Shown: in pieces, positions 1 to 6,163 of the stretch
Layout: every line of letters begins with the position of its first letter
Position numbering within the stretch: the first letter of the stretch is position 1
Origin: an uncultured Actinomycetes bacterium
GTDB taxonomy: Bacteria; Actinomycetota; Thermoleophilia; Solirubrobacterales; Solirubrobacteraceae
Assembly: GCA_937888775.1 (NCBI GenBank)
Contig: CALAQT010000396.1
Span: 1 to 20,074 of the forward strand
Length of the DNA stretch: 20,074 bases
Reading direction: 5' to 3'
Notes under the pieces: model-generated
What the model saw: only the letters and a program-made list of their open reading frames with translations
Databases searched by the model: none
Told to the model about the DNA's origin: nothing
Made by a program: the position numbers and the translations under genes

Positions 1-105
1 CAACAACCACAAGGGATCGCGGCCCTCAGATCAGTGCTAGGCCAGGTAACTTCGGCCTAGTACCCGGACCGCCGCGTACCGGCCCCCGGCGGGCCGCGAA
101 CCGCT
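1..105. other. Non-coding stretch downstream of the first cupin gene
   Basis: No supportable gene is seen here. Two weak inverted repeats are present. CTAGGCC at 37-43 pairs with GGCCTAG at 54-60 around a 10-base loop. CGGCCC at 80-85 pairs with GGGCCG at 91-96 around a 5-base loop. The second lies about 10 bases beyond the stop of the minus-strand cupin gene and could help end its transcript, but neither hairpin is followed by a T-run, so I do not call a terminator. Confidence 0.4.
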
Positions 106-504
106 TCAGTGGCCGTACTGCTCGTCGGTGACGTGCTCCTCCCAGCTGGCTTGCTGCCCATCCTCGTCGGCCTCCTGGATGGCGATGTGGACCATCACGC
201 CGTCGGGGGAGGCACCGTGCCAGTGGCGCTCTCCGGGCTCGAACCAGACGGTGTCCCCGCCCGTGAGCTCCTCCACCGTGCCGTCGTCGCGACCGACCAG
301 CGCCCGGCCTGAAACGATCTCCAGCGCCTGACCGAGAGGATGGCGGTGCCAGGCCGTCCGCGCCCGGGGCGCGAAGGTAACGCGCAGGGCGCGCACTCGT
401 GCCGGGGCCGGCGCCTGCACGATCGGCTCCAACCAGACCGGGCCTGAGAACCAGTTCTCCGGGCCTCGATCGCTGCGGCGCGTATGTGCTCTGACGATCT
501 CCAT
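106..504 (-). CDS. Small cupin resembling cupin-type (R)-hydroxynitrile lyase
   Basis: This 132-residue single-domain cupin has both cupin motifs. Motif 1 reads AWHRHPLGQALEIVSG (residues 51-66) and motif 2 reads GDTVWFEPGERHWHG (83-97). Probable metal ligands are His53, His55, Gln59 and His94. From memory, the Granulicella tundricola manganese-dependent hydroxynitrile lyase has the same length class, the same N-terminal 'ARTAWHxHPLGQ' block, the same ligand positions and the same C-terminal 'HVTDEQY' ending. The likeness is therefore strong across the whole chain. Related proteins are often annotated only as cupins near carboxymuconolactone-decarboxylase genes, and their natural substrates are mostly unknown. 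It stands alone; the next genes upstream on this strand end at 598. Start is ATG at 504. Cupin fold is near certain; lyase activity is inference. Confidence 0.9.
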   Translation of the reverse strand: MEIVRAHTRRSDRGPENWFSGPVWLEPIVQAPAPARVRALRVTFAPRARTAWHRHPLGQALEIVSGRALVGRDDGTVEELTGGDTVWFEPGERHWHGASPDGVMVHIAIQEADEDGQQASWEEHVTDEQYGH

Positions 505-554
505 GACGACTGGTCTACCCGCAGCCGACGCGAGGCAATGCGCCCGGGTTCGCT

Positions 555-584
555 AGGGCTCGCGGCGAAATCGTCGTGAGCCCT
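555..584. terminator. Hairpin after the DUF3618 membrane operon
   Basis: AGGGCTC (555-561) pairs perfectly with GAGCCCT (578-584). The inner bases 562-567 and 572-577 continue the stem, with two G-T positions when read on the plus strand, closing on a 4-base loop at 568-571. It lies about 14 bases past the stop of the minus-strand DUF3618 gene, where a terminator is expected. On that strand's RNA the two inner G-T positions become A-C mismatches and there is no U-run, so the call is tentative. Confidence 0.35.
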
Positions 585-605
585 TAGCCCTTAGCCCTCA
601 GCCCT
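579..605. repeat. Heptanucleotide repeat AGCCCTT, about 3.9 copies
   Basis: Units are AGCCCTT (579-585), AGCCCTT (586-592), AGCCCTC (593-599) and AGCCCT (600-605). The array runs across the stop codon of the DUF3618 gene (598-600) and into the distal arm of the adjacent hairpin. It is probably replication slippage. Confidence 0.6.
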
Positions 606-837
606 GGCGCCGGCGGCGGCGGCCGAACGTGAGCGCGCCGAGCGCCGCGATGCCGCCACCGAGAACGAAGCCGGCAACACCAGCGCCGATCAACACCTGC
701 TGCTGATGACGGCGGATCTGCGAGCGCCAATCGGTCAGCTGCACGACCTCCACCCGCAGCTTCTCGACCGCGGTTCCGAGCTCGCGCCGGTTCTGGTCGA
801 TCGAGGCCCGGATCTCCTCGGGAGTGCGGGTCGCCAT
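598..837 (-). CDS. DUF3618 family small membrane protein
   Basis: This 79-residue protein starts MATRTPEEIRASIDQNRREL, the typical DUF3618 opening (R/T-PEEI...I...R.EL). A helical segment runs to about residue 45, then one hydrophobic segment (about 48-70) rich in Gly and Ala, then a basic tail FGRRRRRQG. The likely topology is a cytoplasmic coiled or amphipathic helix with one membrane anchor. I chose the ATG at 837 because the family motif begins there and the codon forms a TGATG overlap with the stop of the upstream Holin-X gene, indicating translational coupling. Upstream in-frame codons are Arg-rich shadow sequence. DUF3618 proteins in Actinobacteria often sit beside Holin-X proteins; their function is unknown, with a role in envelope maintenance usually suggested. 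It is the last gene of the cluster. Confidence 0.85.
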   Translation of the reverse strand: MATRTPEEIRASIDQNRRELGTAVEKLRVEVVQLTDWRSQIRRHQQQVLIGAGVAGFVLGGGIAALGALTFGRRRRRQG

Positions 838-1256
838 CACCGATCGGCTCCGGGCTTGGCGCTGACCGTGGCGCGGATCTTCTTCGCTTCGTCGATCGCC
901 ATCGTCGGAGTCGGGGCTCCGACCTTCAGCTTGCGCCAGGCGAACAGGAACGCGCCGACGGCGGCGGCCAGGAGCACCGCGAGGACGATCGCGAAGCCGA
1001 TCCAGATGTCGCCGGCGCCGCTTACGAGGATCGCATCGAGCACCCACGCCAGCGTCAGCAGCAAGAAGATCACGGCGAAGATTCCGAACACGGCGCCGGC
1101 CGCGACCGCTGCGGCGCCGCGGGCCAGACTAGAGACCTTCGTGGTCACCTCGGCCTTGGCGAGCTCGATCTCCTCACGGACGAGCACCGACATCCGCTCG
1201 GAGACCTCGGTCACCGCAGTGGCGAGGTTCTCTGGCTGTCCGTTGTCAGCGGGCAA
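837..1256 (-). CDS. Holin-X / phage-holin-like DUF1469 membrane protein
   Basis: This 139-residue protein begins with an amphipathic helix containing VREEIELAKAEVTTKV (residues 26-41), the characteristic opening of the Holin-X superfamily III/DUF1469 family. Two long hydrophobic segments follow (about 47-72 and 83-107), then a basic cytoplasmic-looking tail. Despite the name, these chromosomal proteins are not phage lysis genes and no phage gene is nearby. The start is uncertain. The frame opens with TTG at 1256, overlapping the previous gene by 11 bases. A GTG at codon 15 is an alternative that would shorten the N-terminus but keep the family core. Its stop overlaps the DUF3618 start by one base. 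The gene order (anchor protein, Holin-X, DUF3618) is commonly seen in high-GC Actinobacteria. Confidence 0.85.
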   Translation of the reverse strand: MPADNGQPENLATAVTEVSERMSVLVREEIELAKAEVTTKVSSLARGAAAVAAGAVFGIFAVIFLLLTLAWVLDAILVSGAGDIWIGFAIVLAVLLAAAVGAFLFAWRKLKVGAPTPTMAIDEAKKIRATVSAKPGADR

Positions 1257-1614
1257 GGCGCTTGAGGATCAGGGCGACGACGAGACCGCCGGCGAAGGCG
1301 CCGCCGACGGCGATTTCCGGCTTTTGCTGAATGGCGCTCGCCGCTCCGGAAAGGGCGGGCTCGGCAGGCGAAAGCGGTGGCGGCAGCTGCACCGCAGGCG
1401 GCGGAGCCGGGGGCAGCTCGGTGCGCACCGAGGCGGCCTGCGCCGGGGGCTCGGGCGGCGCCGACACGCCGGGCTCGACGATCGTCGGCTGATCGGCGGT
1501 GGCGGGCATCACCGGTTCGACAGCCGTCGGCTGGTCGCCGGCGGAATTCAGCGGCGGTGGCTCATCGCCGGGCGTCAGCGGACGCTCGCCGGGAGTCTGC
1601 GGCTGGTCGGTCAC
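1246..1614 (-). CDS. Pro-rich protein with C-terminal membrane anchor
   Basis: This 122-residue protein has residues 1-98 extremely rich in Pro, Ala and Glu (for example PPEPPAQA and PPAPPPAVQLPPP) and presumably unstructured. A C-terminal hydrophobic segment (about 100-118) ends LKRLAR, so it looks tail-anchored. I place the start at GTG 1614 because it overlaps the stop of the 45-residue gene as GTGA. The open frame continues upstream to 1764, but that part is the shadow of the small gene. The stop overlaps the Holin-X gene by 11 bases. I recognise no named family. The C-terminal segment (PEIAVGGAFAGGLVVALILKR) resembles anchors of other proteins in such clusters. The function is unknown, possibly a spacer or scaffold on the membrane. 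Confidence 0.7.
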   Translation of the reverse strand: MTDQPQTPGERPLTPGDEPPPLNSAGDQPTAVEPVMPATADQPTIVEPGVSAPPEPPAQAASVRTELPPAPPPAVQLPPPLSPAEPALSGAASAIQQKPEIAVGGAFAGGLVVALILKRLAR

Positions 1615-1748
1615 TCGGGCGGCTCTTCGCCGAACACGCGCACCCAGATCAAGGCCGCCACGCGTGTTGATGCAAGGCTGGCCAGCGCGCCTATCCCGGC
1701 GAGCATTCCCGACCACAGCAATCTCTTCACCAACGGGCTCTCGGTCAT
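1611..1748 (-). CDS. 45-residue membrane protein, first gene of the Holin-X cluster
   Basis: This short frame reads MTESPLVKRLLWSGMLAGIG, then a hydrophobic stretch to about residue 35, and ends RVFGEEPPE. It is one membrane-spanning segment preceded by Lys-Arg and followed by an acidic tail. The pattern (basic residues, glycine-rich helix, 'IWxRxxGEEPP' ending) is like the small DUF4235-type proteins that accompany DUF3618 and Holin-X genes, though I assign the family only tentatively. Its TGA overlaps the GTG of the next gene by four bases, which strongly supports real translation. An in-frame ATG at 1760 would add four residues; neither start has a convincing Shine-Dalgarno. The TetR gene ends 49 bases upstream, so the cluster may be read through from there or have its own promoter. 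Confidence 0.7.
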   Translation of the reverse strand: MTESPLVKRLLWSGMLAGIGALASLASTRVAALIWVRVFGEEPPE

Positions 1749-1797
1749 CAGGGGCCGCATTCAATCAGACTTGGCCGCGGTGATCGACGCTTGTAGG

Positions 1798-2406
1798 TCA
1801 CCGGCGCTCCAGACCGAGGCAGATCGTCTCGACGATCAGCGTCTTAGCGCGCTCGAGTTCGGACTCGTCGACCGCGACGCTGTCGAAGATCCAGCCGGTC
1901 AGGACCTGCTCGATCGAGCCGTAGAACGCCTGGGCGGCGAACTCGGGGGTCACCTCGGTGCGGAAGGCTCCGTCCTGCTGTGCGTGCTCCACGATCGCGG
2001 CAATCTGGGAATAGGCGTCGCGGATCTTGGCCAGGTGCGTGAGCCCGAACGTGTTGGCGGCGCGCGTGACCTCCACGATGATCACCTTCATCAGCTCCGG
2101 ATCGTGGCGATAGGAGTCGATGATGAAGCCGGCGATGGCGAACAGCTTCTCCCGCGGCGAGCGCTGCGAGGCGTCGGCCTCGGCAATCGCGCCGAGCATG
2201 ATGTCCCAGCGCTCCAGGAACAGCGTGTCGAGGATCTGCTCCTTGGAGGAGAAGTAGTGGTAGACGAGACCGTAGGCAACGCCGGCTTCGTCGGCGATGT
2301 CCGACACGCGGCAGGTGTGAAAGCCCTGGCGGGCGAACACGCGCACCGCGGCGTCGAGGATCAAACGGCGCTTGTCGGTCGCCTGCGTGGTCAACTCGCG
2401 TCCCAT
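1798..2406 (-). CDS. TetR-family repressor, FadR-like
   Basis: This 202-residue regulator has an N-terminal HTH at residues 12-58: KRRLILDAAVRVFARQGF, then SDIADEAGVAYGLVYHYFSS with the recognition helix near 43-51. The ligand-binding domain (about 65-202) is all-helical. The 'GVAYGLVYHYFSSKEQIL' block and C-terminal layout resemble Bacillus FadR/YsiA-like regulators that respond to long-chain acyl-CoA; that ligand is inference. I chose ATG 2406, which overlaps the nitrilase end by 16 bases. TTG at 2394, overlapping the nitrilase stop, is possible. The frame extends upstream to 2616 but that part is Arg-rich shadow sequence. It is co-transcribed with the nitrilase gene, and the palindrome at 3220-3237 resembles FadR-type operators, so it probably represses its own operon and the divergent DUF2804 gene. 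Confidence 0.88.
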   Translation of the reverse strand: MGRELTTQATDKRRLILDAAVRVFARQGFHTCRVSDIADEAGVAYGLVYHYFSSKEQILDTLFLERWDIMLGAIAEADASQRSPREKLFAIAGFIIDSYRHDPELMKVIIVEVTRAANTFGLTHLAKIRDAYSQIAAIVEHAQQDGAFRTEVTPEFAAQAFYGSIEQVLTGWIFDSVAVDESELERAKTLIVETICLGLERR

Positions 2407-3209
2407 TCGTATACATCGGGGCGCCGGTTGGCGAGCGAGGGAATCCGCTCGCGGAAGCCGCGAAGGCTCTTCAGATCGAGCTCGGCGACGATCGCGCACT
2501 CGCTGTCCGGCGCGCTGGCCAGCACCAGGCCCCAGGGGTCGACGATCATCGAGCGCCCCCCGGAGCGATAACCGCCGGGGTGGTCGCCGATCTGGTTTGG
2601 TGCCACGACGAAGCACTGATCCTCGATCGCCCGGGCGCGCACGAGCACCTCCCAGTGATCACGCGTCGTCGCCAACGTGAACGCGGACGGGACGACGATG
2701 ATCTCCGCACCGCGGATCGCCAGGATCCGGTAGAGCTCCGGGAAGCGCAGGTCGTAGCAGATGGTCATCCCCAGCCGGGTGCCGCCGGCCAGCTCCGAGA
2801 CGATTATCTGCTCGCCGGGGCGCTCGGTGGCAGACTCCAGGTAGGCGACTCCGTCGACCTCGACGTCGAACATGTGGAGCTTGCGATACACCGCCTGGCA
2901 TTGGCCGTCCGGTCCGATGTGCACGCTCGTGTTCGAGCTCTTCTCCCCCGGGGTCGATTCGACGATCGAGCCGGCGACGAAGTCGATCCCCAGCTCGCGG
3001 GCAAGCGAGCGAGCCCAGCTGATGATCGGCCCGTCCAGTGGCTCGGCCCGCCTCTCCAGCAGTTCATCGGTGCCGATCGCGGTCCACTTCTCCGGCAGGC
3101 AGACGAACTCGGCGCCCTGGGCCGCAGCCTGGCGGACCAGGCGCTCGGCGGTCGCGACGTTGTGATCGATGTCCTCTGTGGCGGTTAGCTGAACAGCGCC
3201 TACGCGCAC
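2391..3209 (-). CDS. Carbon-nitrogen hydrolase (Nit1/Nit2-like amidase)
   Basis: This 272-residue enzyme of the nitrilase superfamily has the full catalytic triad in its usual contexts: Glu40 (CLPEKW), Lys110 (YRKLHMFD) and Cys151 (TICYDLRFPELYR). The closing RERIPSLANRRPDVY is typical of the Nit branch, whose members hydrolyse deaminated glutathione or act as omega-amidases on 2-oxoglutaramate-type substrates. Specificity cannot be read from the sequence. The protein should be cytosolic and complete for the family (about 270 residues). The start is GTG at 3209 with AGGAG six bases upstream (3216-3220). It heads a two-gene unit with the TetR gene, which starts inside its last codons. The operator palindrome abuts its ribosome binding site, so repression by the TetR protein is likely. 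Confidence 0.92.
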   Translation of the reverse strand: MRVGAVQLTATEDIDHNVATAERLVRQAAAQGAEFVCLPEKWTAIGTDELLERRAEPLDGPIISWARSLARELGIDFVAGSIVESTPGEKSSNTSVHIGPDGQCQAVYRKLHMFDVEVDGVAYLESATERPGEQIIVSELAGGTRLGMTICYDLRFPELYRILAIRGAEIIVVPSAFTLATTRDHWEVLVRARAIEDQCFVVAPNQIGDHPGGYRSGGRSMIVDPWGLVLASAPDSECAIVAELDLKSLRGFRERIPSLANRRPDVYEWDAS

Positions 3210-3215
3210 GCTTCG

Positions 3216-3220
3216 CTCCT
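3216..3220 (-). promoter_or_regulatory. Shine-Dalgarno AGGAG for the nitrilase-family gene
   Basis: AGGAG on the minus strand with a six-base spacer decides the GTG start at 3209. The last base of this site is also the first base of the 18-bp operator palindrome, so operator and ribosome binding site touch. Confidence 0.75.
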
Positions 3221-3237
3221 GATTGACTAGTCAGTCA
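3220..3237. promoter_or_regulatory. 18-bp palindromic operator, probable TetR site
   Basis: The plus strand reads TGATTGACTAGTCAGTCA. It is a palindrome with a single mismatched base pair (positions 4 and 15), around a perfect 10-bp core TGACTAGTCA. It lies in the 52-bp gap between the divergent nitrilase/TetR unit and the DUF2804 gene. By memory, the Bacillus FadR operator consensus is TGAATGAATANTCATTCA, and the minus-strand reading matches it at 14 of 17 defined positions. The TetR protein encoded at 1798-2406 is FadR-like, so self-regulation plus control of the divergent gene is the simplest reading. Confidence 0.75.
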
Positions 3238-3261
3238 GCTATCAAAGAATACCGCCCCCCA

Positions 3262-4146
3262 ATGACGTCCCTCCGCCCGAAGATAACCACGGCCGCTGAA
3301 GAGCGCCCAATCGCACTCCCCTACCGCGGCCGCTTCGGCGATCCGCGGCCGCCCGATCTGCACGCGCTGGCACTCCCTCCCCGCCCGATGCCCGCTCGCG
3401 ACGGCCTGCGCCCGCTCAAGGCGTGGCGCTACGTCGGCGTGTTCGGGGCCGAGCTGATGCTGTGCCTCGCCGACGTCCGGATCGGACCGGTGCGCCAGTC
3501 GTTCTGGGCCGTCTGGGATCGCCCCGCGCGCAGGCTCCATGAGCGGACGCGGCTCGGCGGCGGCGGCGGAGTCGTCCTGGAGCGCGGCCGGGCGCGCGTC
3601 AAGGACCGTGCCCTGGCGCTCGACCTCCGCCTGGAGGAGACCGCCGGGGTGGAGACGGTGAGCTCCAGCGGCGAGAGCTACGCGTGGACACGCAAGCAGG
3701 GCGGGATCGCCGTGCGAGGAACGCTGCGGTTCGCCGATGGGCCGCCGCGCACAATCGACGCTCGTGCGGTGATCGATGACACCGCGGCCTACTACGAGCG
3801 CCATACGAGCTGGCAGTGGAGCGCCGGCGTCGGTCACAGCCGCGACGGCCGTGAGCTGGCCTGGAACCTGGTGGCGGGCGTCAACGACGCGCCGCGGGAG
3901 AGCGAGCGGACCGTCTGGGTCGACGGCCAGCCGCACGAGGCCGAGCCCGTGGCGTTCGCGCCGGACCTCGCCGGCGTCGGCGGACTGCGATTCGCGGCCG
4001 AGGCGACTCGCGAGCACAGCCAGAACCTGCTGCTGCTGCGAAGCTCCTACCGCCAGCCGTTTGGGAGCTTCTCAGGAACGCTGCCCGGCGGGCTCGAACT
4101 GCTCGAGGGCTACGGCGTGATGGAGGACCACGACGTGTGGTGGTGA
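3262..4146 (+). CDS. DUF2804 domain protein
   Basis: This 294-residue protein is recognised as DUF2804 by KAWRYVGVFGAELMLCLADVR, the WNLVAGVNDAP block, a WVDGQ motif, LLLRSSYRQPFGSFSGTLP and the C-terminal GYGVMEDHD. The family fold is thought to be beta-rich, with lipocalin-like or hydroxyneurosporene-synthase-like similarity; the biochemical role is unknown. No signal peptide or membrane segment is visible. I chose ATG 3262. The frame is open from TTG 3223, but that codon lies inside the operator palindrome. The gene is divergent from the nitrilase/TetR unit across 52 bases and probably shares its operator. It converges on the MerR gene with a 77-base gap. If the TetR protein is FadR-like, a lipid or acyl connection is plausible but unproven. 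Confidence 0.85.
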   Translation: MTSLRPKITTAAEERPIALPYRGRFGDPRPPDLHALALPPRPMPARDGLRPLKAWRYVGVFGAELMLCLADVRIGPVRQSFWAVWDRPARRLHERTRLGGGGGVVLERGRARVKDRALALDLRLEETAGVETVSSSGESYAWTRKQGGIAVRGTLRFADGPPRTIDARAVIDDTAAYYERHTSWQWSAGVGHSRDGRELAWNLVAGVNDAPRESERTVWVDGQPHEAEPVAFAPDLAGVGGLRFAAEATREHSQNLLLLRSSYRQPFGSFSGTLPGGLELLEGYGVMEDHDVWW

Positions 4147-4223
4147 TGCTGGTCGTCTGGCCGCCGCTGCCACGCCGGGCCCGTCAGGGCACGATGACCG
4201 GCGAGCCCTCAGCCCCGGTGCCG

Positions 4224-4931
4224 TCAGCCAGCCCCGCCGCGCTGCCGGCGCAGCTCGGCCAGCAGCAGCTTTGAGTGCATCGCCCCGATCAGCTCGCGCA
4301 GCGGCTCGGCTCCGGACGAGATGATCTCGACCGCGCGGTCGACCTCCACCTCGCCGGCCAGCCGGTCAAGCAGCACGCGGACCTCCTCCTCGACCAGCGG
4401 TGTCAGCGCCTGGCGGTAGCGCAGCGTGTCGTACACGGTGAAGCCGATCGCCTGCTCATAGCCGCCGGCGCGAAAGCGTGAGATCGCCTCGATGATCGCC
4501 ACGTCGTCAGCGTCATAGCCGCGCGGCCCCGGAGTGAGCACCTCCAGCTCCTCCAGCCGGTCAAGCACGTTGCCGGGCAGGTCGTAGGTCTCGCGCACTC
4601 GCGTCCGTGAGACCCGGCTCGTCTCCCGGGCCTCGATCGCGCGTTCCAGGATCCGGTCCTCCAGCTCGATCAGCCGCGCCGCCCGCTCAGGATCCTCGCT
4701 CATCACCTGGCGGATCACGCGGAGCGGCATGAAGCGCTCCTCCTGCAGACGCTTGATCAACTGCAGGCGCACAACGAAGTCCTCCGGGTAGTAGGCCATG
4801 TTGCGGCTGGTGCGCAGGACATCGTTCTGGGGGCCGAGCAGGCCCTCCCGCAGGTAGTGCTTGATCGTGCCGGCGCTGACCCCCGAGCGCTGGGCCAGCT
4901 CAGACATCTTCAGCATCCGCGCCTCGGCCAT
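4224..4931 (-). CDS. MerR-family transcriptional regulator of the acyl-CoA operon
   Basis: This 235-residue regulator has an N-terminal MerR HTH at residues 7-75: MLKMSELAQRSGVSAGTIKHYLREGLL, then RNMAYYPEDFVVRLQLIKRLQ. A helical linker (about 82-108) follows. A second, weaker winged-helix-like segment (about 108-172; SRTRVRETYDLPGNVLDRL, then GYDADDVAIIEAISRF) repeats the MerR layout. There is no Cys-rich metal-binding end, so a metal or redox role is unlikely. The ATG overlaps the stop of the CoA-transferase gene as TGATG, making this the last gene of a four-gene operon. Regulators of acyl-CoA catabolism placed inside their own operon, such as LiuR, also belong to the MerR family. I infer that it acts at the dyad at 8670-8696 and probably at 11039-11070. 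Confidence 0.88.
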   Translation of the reverse strand: MAEARMLKMSELAQRSGVSAGTIKHYLREGLLGPQNDVLRTSRNMAYYPEDFVVRLQLIKRLQEERFMPLRVIRQVMSEDPERAARLIELEDRILERAIEARETSRVSRTRVRETYDLPGNVLDRLEELEVLTPGPRGYDADDVAIIEAISRFRAGGYEQAIGFTVYDTLRYRQALTPLVEEEVRVLLDRLAGEVEVDRAVEIISSGAEPLRELIGAMHSKLLLAELRRQRGGAG

Positions 4932-6163
4932 CAGGCGCTCATGAACTGGCCCGGCACGCCCTCGCTGAGGCCCGCGACGGCCCCGGACTCGTGCAGCGCA
5001 GCGATCTCCAGCTCGCCGAAGCCGGCACCGGCCAGCACCTCGTCGGTGTGCTCACCCAGCGAGGGACCGGGCGCACGCGTCGGGTCCCCGGGGGTGCGGC
5101 TCAGCTTGACCGGCACGCCCAGGAGGTCGATCGGCCGGCTCGCGCCGGGCTGCCCAATGCCAATCACCATCTGGCGCGCCGCCACCAACTCGGACTTCAG
5201 CACCTCCTCCAGTTCCAAGACCGGTTCCAGGCAGCAGTCGTGCTCGGCCGCGAAGGCGTTCCACTCGTCACGCGCGCGGCCGGCGAAGATCTCGGCCACG
5301 GCCTGCTGAGCCTCCGATCCGGGGGGGTCGAACGCGTGCTCGAGCAGGTCCGAGCGACCGACCCCGTCACACCAGGCCCGCCAGAACTTCGGCTCCAGAG
5401 CGCCGAGCGTTACGTAGCCGTCGGCGCAGGCATACGGCCGGTAGCAGGTGAGCGCGCCTGACAGCGGCAGCTCGCCGCGGCGCGGGAAGCGGCCGGTGGC
5501 GAACCCCTGCGCAGCGACCATCGCCAACCAGGACAGCGCGCCGTCGAACATCGAGCAGTCCACCATCTGCCCCTGGCCCGAGCGCTCGCGCTCGCGCAGC
5601 GCGAACATGATCCCGATCACCGCCATCAGCGCGCCGCCGCCGAGATCGGCGATCTGCCCGGCCGCCTGGACCGGCGGCCCGTCGCGCTCGCCGGACAATC
5701 CGAGGATCCCGTTGAGGCCCAGGTAGTTGATGTCGTGTCCCGAGCGGTCGCGGTTGGGTCCGTCTTGGCCGTAGCCGGTGATCGCGCAATAGACCAGGCC
5801 GGGGTTCTCCTGGCGCAGGCGCTCGTAGCCGACGCCGAGGCGATCGAGTACCCCGGGGCGAAAGGATTCCAGCAGCACGTCGGCGTCGCGAGCCAGCGCC
5901 AGCAGGACCCGCTTGCCCGCCTCGGTCTTCAGGTCGATCCGGATCGAGCGCTTGCCGCGGTTGAGCGCCAGGAACAGCGCGCTGCGAGCGCTGGACTCGG
6001 CGCCCTCGTAGAAGGGCGGCGACCAGCGGATGTAGTCACCCATCCCGGTGTCCTCGACCTTGACCACGTCGGCTCCGAAGTCGGCCAGCATCAGCGAGCA
6101 GAAGCCGCCGGGCAGCAGCCTCGAGAGATCGAGGACCTTCAGGTTCTCCAGCGCGAGCGTCAT
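4931..6163 (-). CDS. Class III CoA-transferase / alpha-methylacyl-CoA racemase-like
   Basis: This 410-residue protein of the CaiB/BaiF superfamily opens ALENLKVLDLSRLLPGGF and carries LADFGADVVKVE, LNRGKRSIRIDLK and LLESFRPGVLDRLG. His143 in GHDINYLGLNGIL and Asp173 in ADLGGGALMAV are 30 residues apart, as are the catalytic His126 and Asp156 of mycobacterial alpha-methylacyl-CoA racemase. The protein therefore has a racemase-type active site rather than only the transferase Asp. The racemase reaction inverts 2-methylacyl-CoA stereochemistry so that S-specific acyl-CoA dehydrogenases can act; that fits the neighbouring dehydrogenases, but CoA transfer cannot be excluded. The start is ATG at 6163, overlapping the BKACE stop as ATGA. 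Length is slightly above the usual 360-400. Confidence 0.88.
   Translation of the reverse strand: MTLALENLKVLDLSRLLPGGFCSLMLADFGADVVKVEDTGMGDYIRWSPPFYEGAESSARSALFLALNRGKRSIRIDLKTEAGKRVLLALARDADVLLESFRPGVLDRLGVGYERLRQENPGLVYCAITGYGQDGPNRDRSGHDINYLGLNGILGLSGERDGPPVQAAGQIADLGGGALMAVIGIMFALRERERSGQGQMVDCSMFDGALSWLAMVAAQGFATGRFPRRGELPLSGALTCYRPYACADGYVTLGALEPKFWRAWCDGVGRSDLLEHAFDPPGSEAQQAVAEIFAGRARDEWNAFAAEHDCCLEPVLELEEVLKSELVAARQMVIGIGQPGASRPIDLLGVPVKLSRTPGDPTRAPGPSLGEHTDEVLAGAGFGELEIAALHESGAVAGLSEGVPGQFMSA

Noticed and set aside
837..1256. Prophage remnant suggested by the holin-like gene
   Set aside because: Holin-X proteins are common chromosomal genes in Actinobacteria, and no endolysin, integrase, capsid or att-like repeat is present.
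1615..1764. N-terminal extension of the Pro-rich anchor protein
   Set aside because: This stretch encodes the 45-residue membrane protein in another frame, and the GTGA overlap marks the true start at 1614.
706..2571. Long plus-strand open frame of about 620 codons
   Set aside because: It runs antisense to five minus-strand genes with recognisable families or overlapping stop/start pairs; its Arg-rich translation shows no domain and is a product of high GC.
2407..2616. N-terminal extension of the TetR protein
   Set aside because: The extra 70 residues are Arg/Pro-rich shadow of the nitrilase gene; TetR proteins normally begin a few residues before the HTH.
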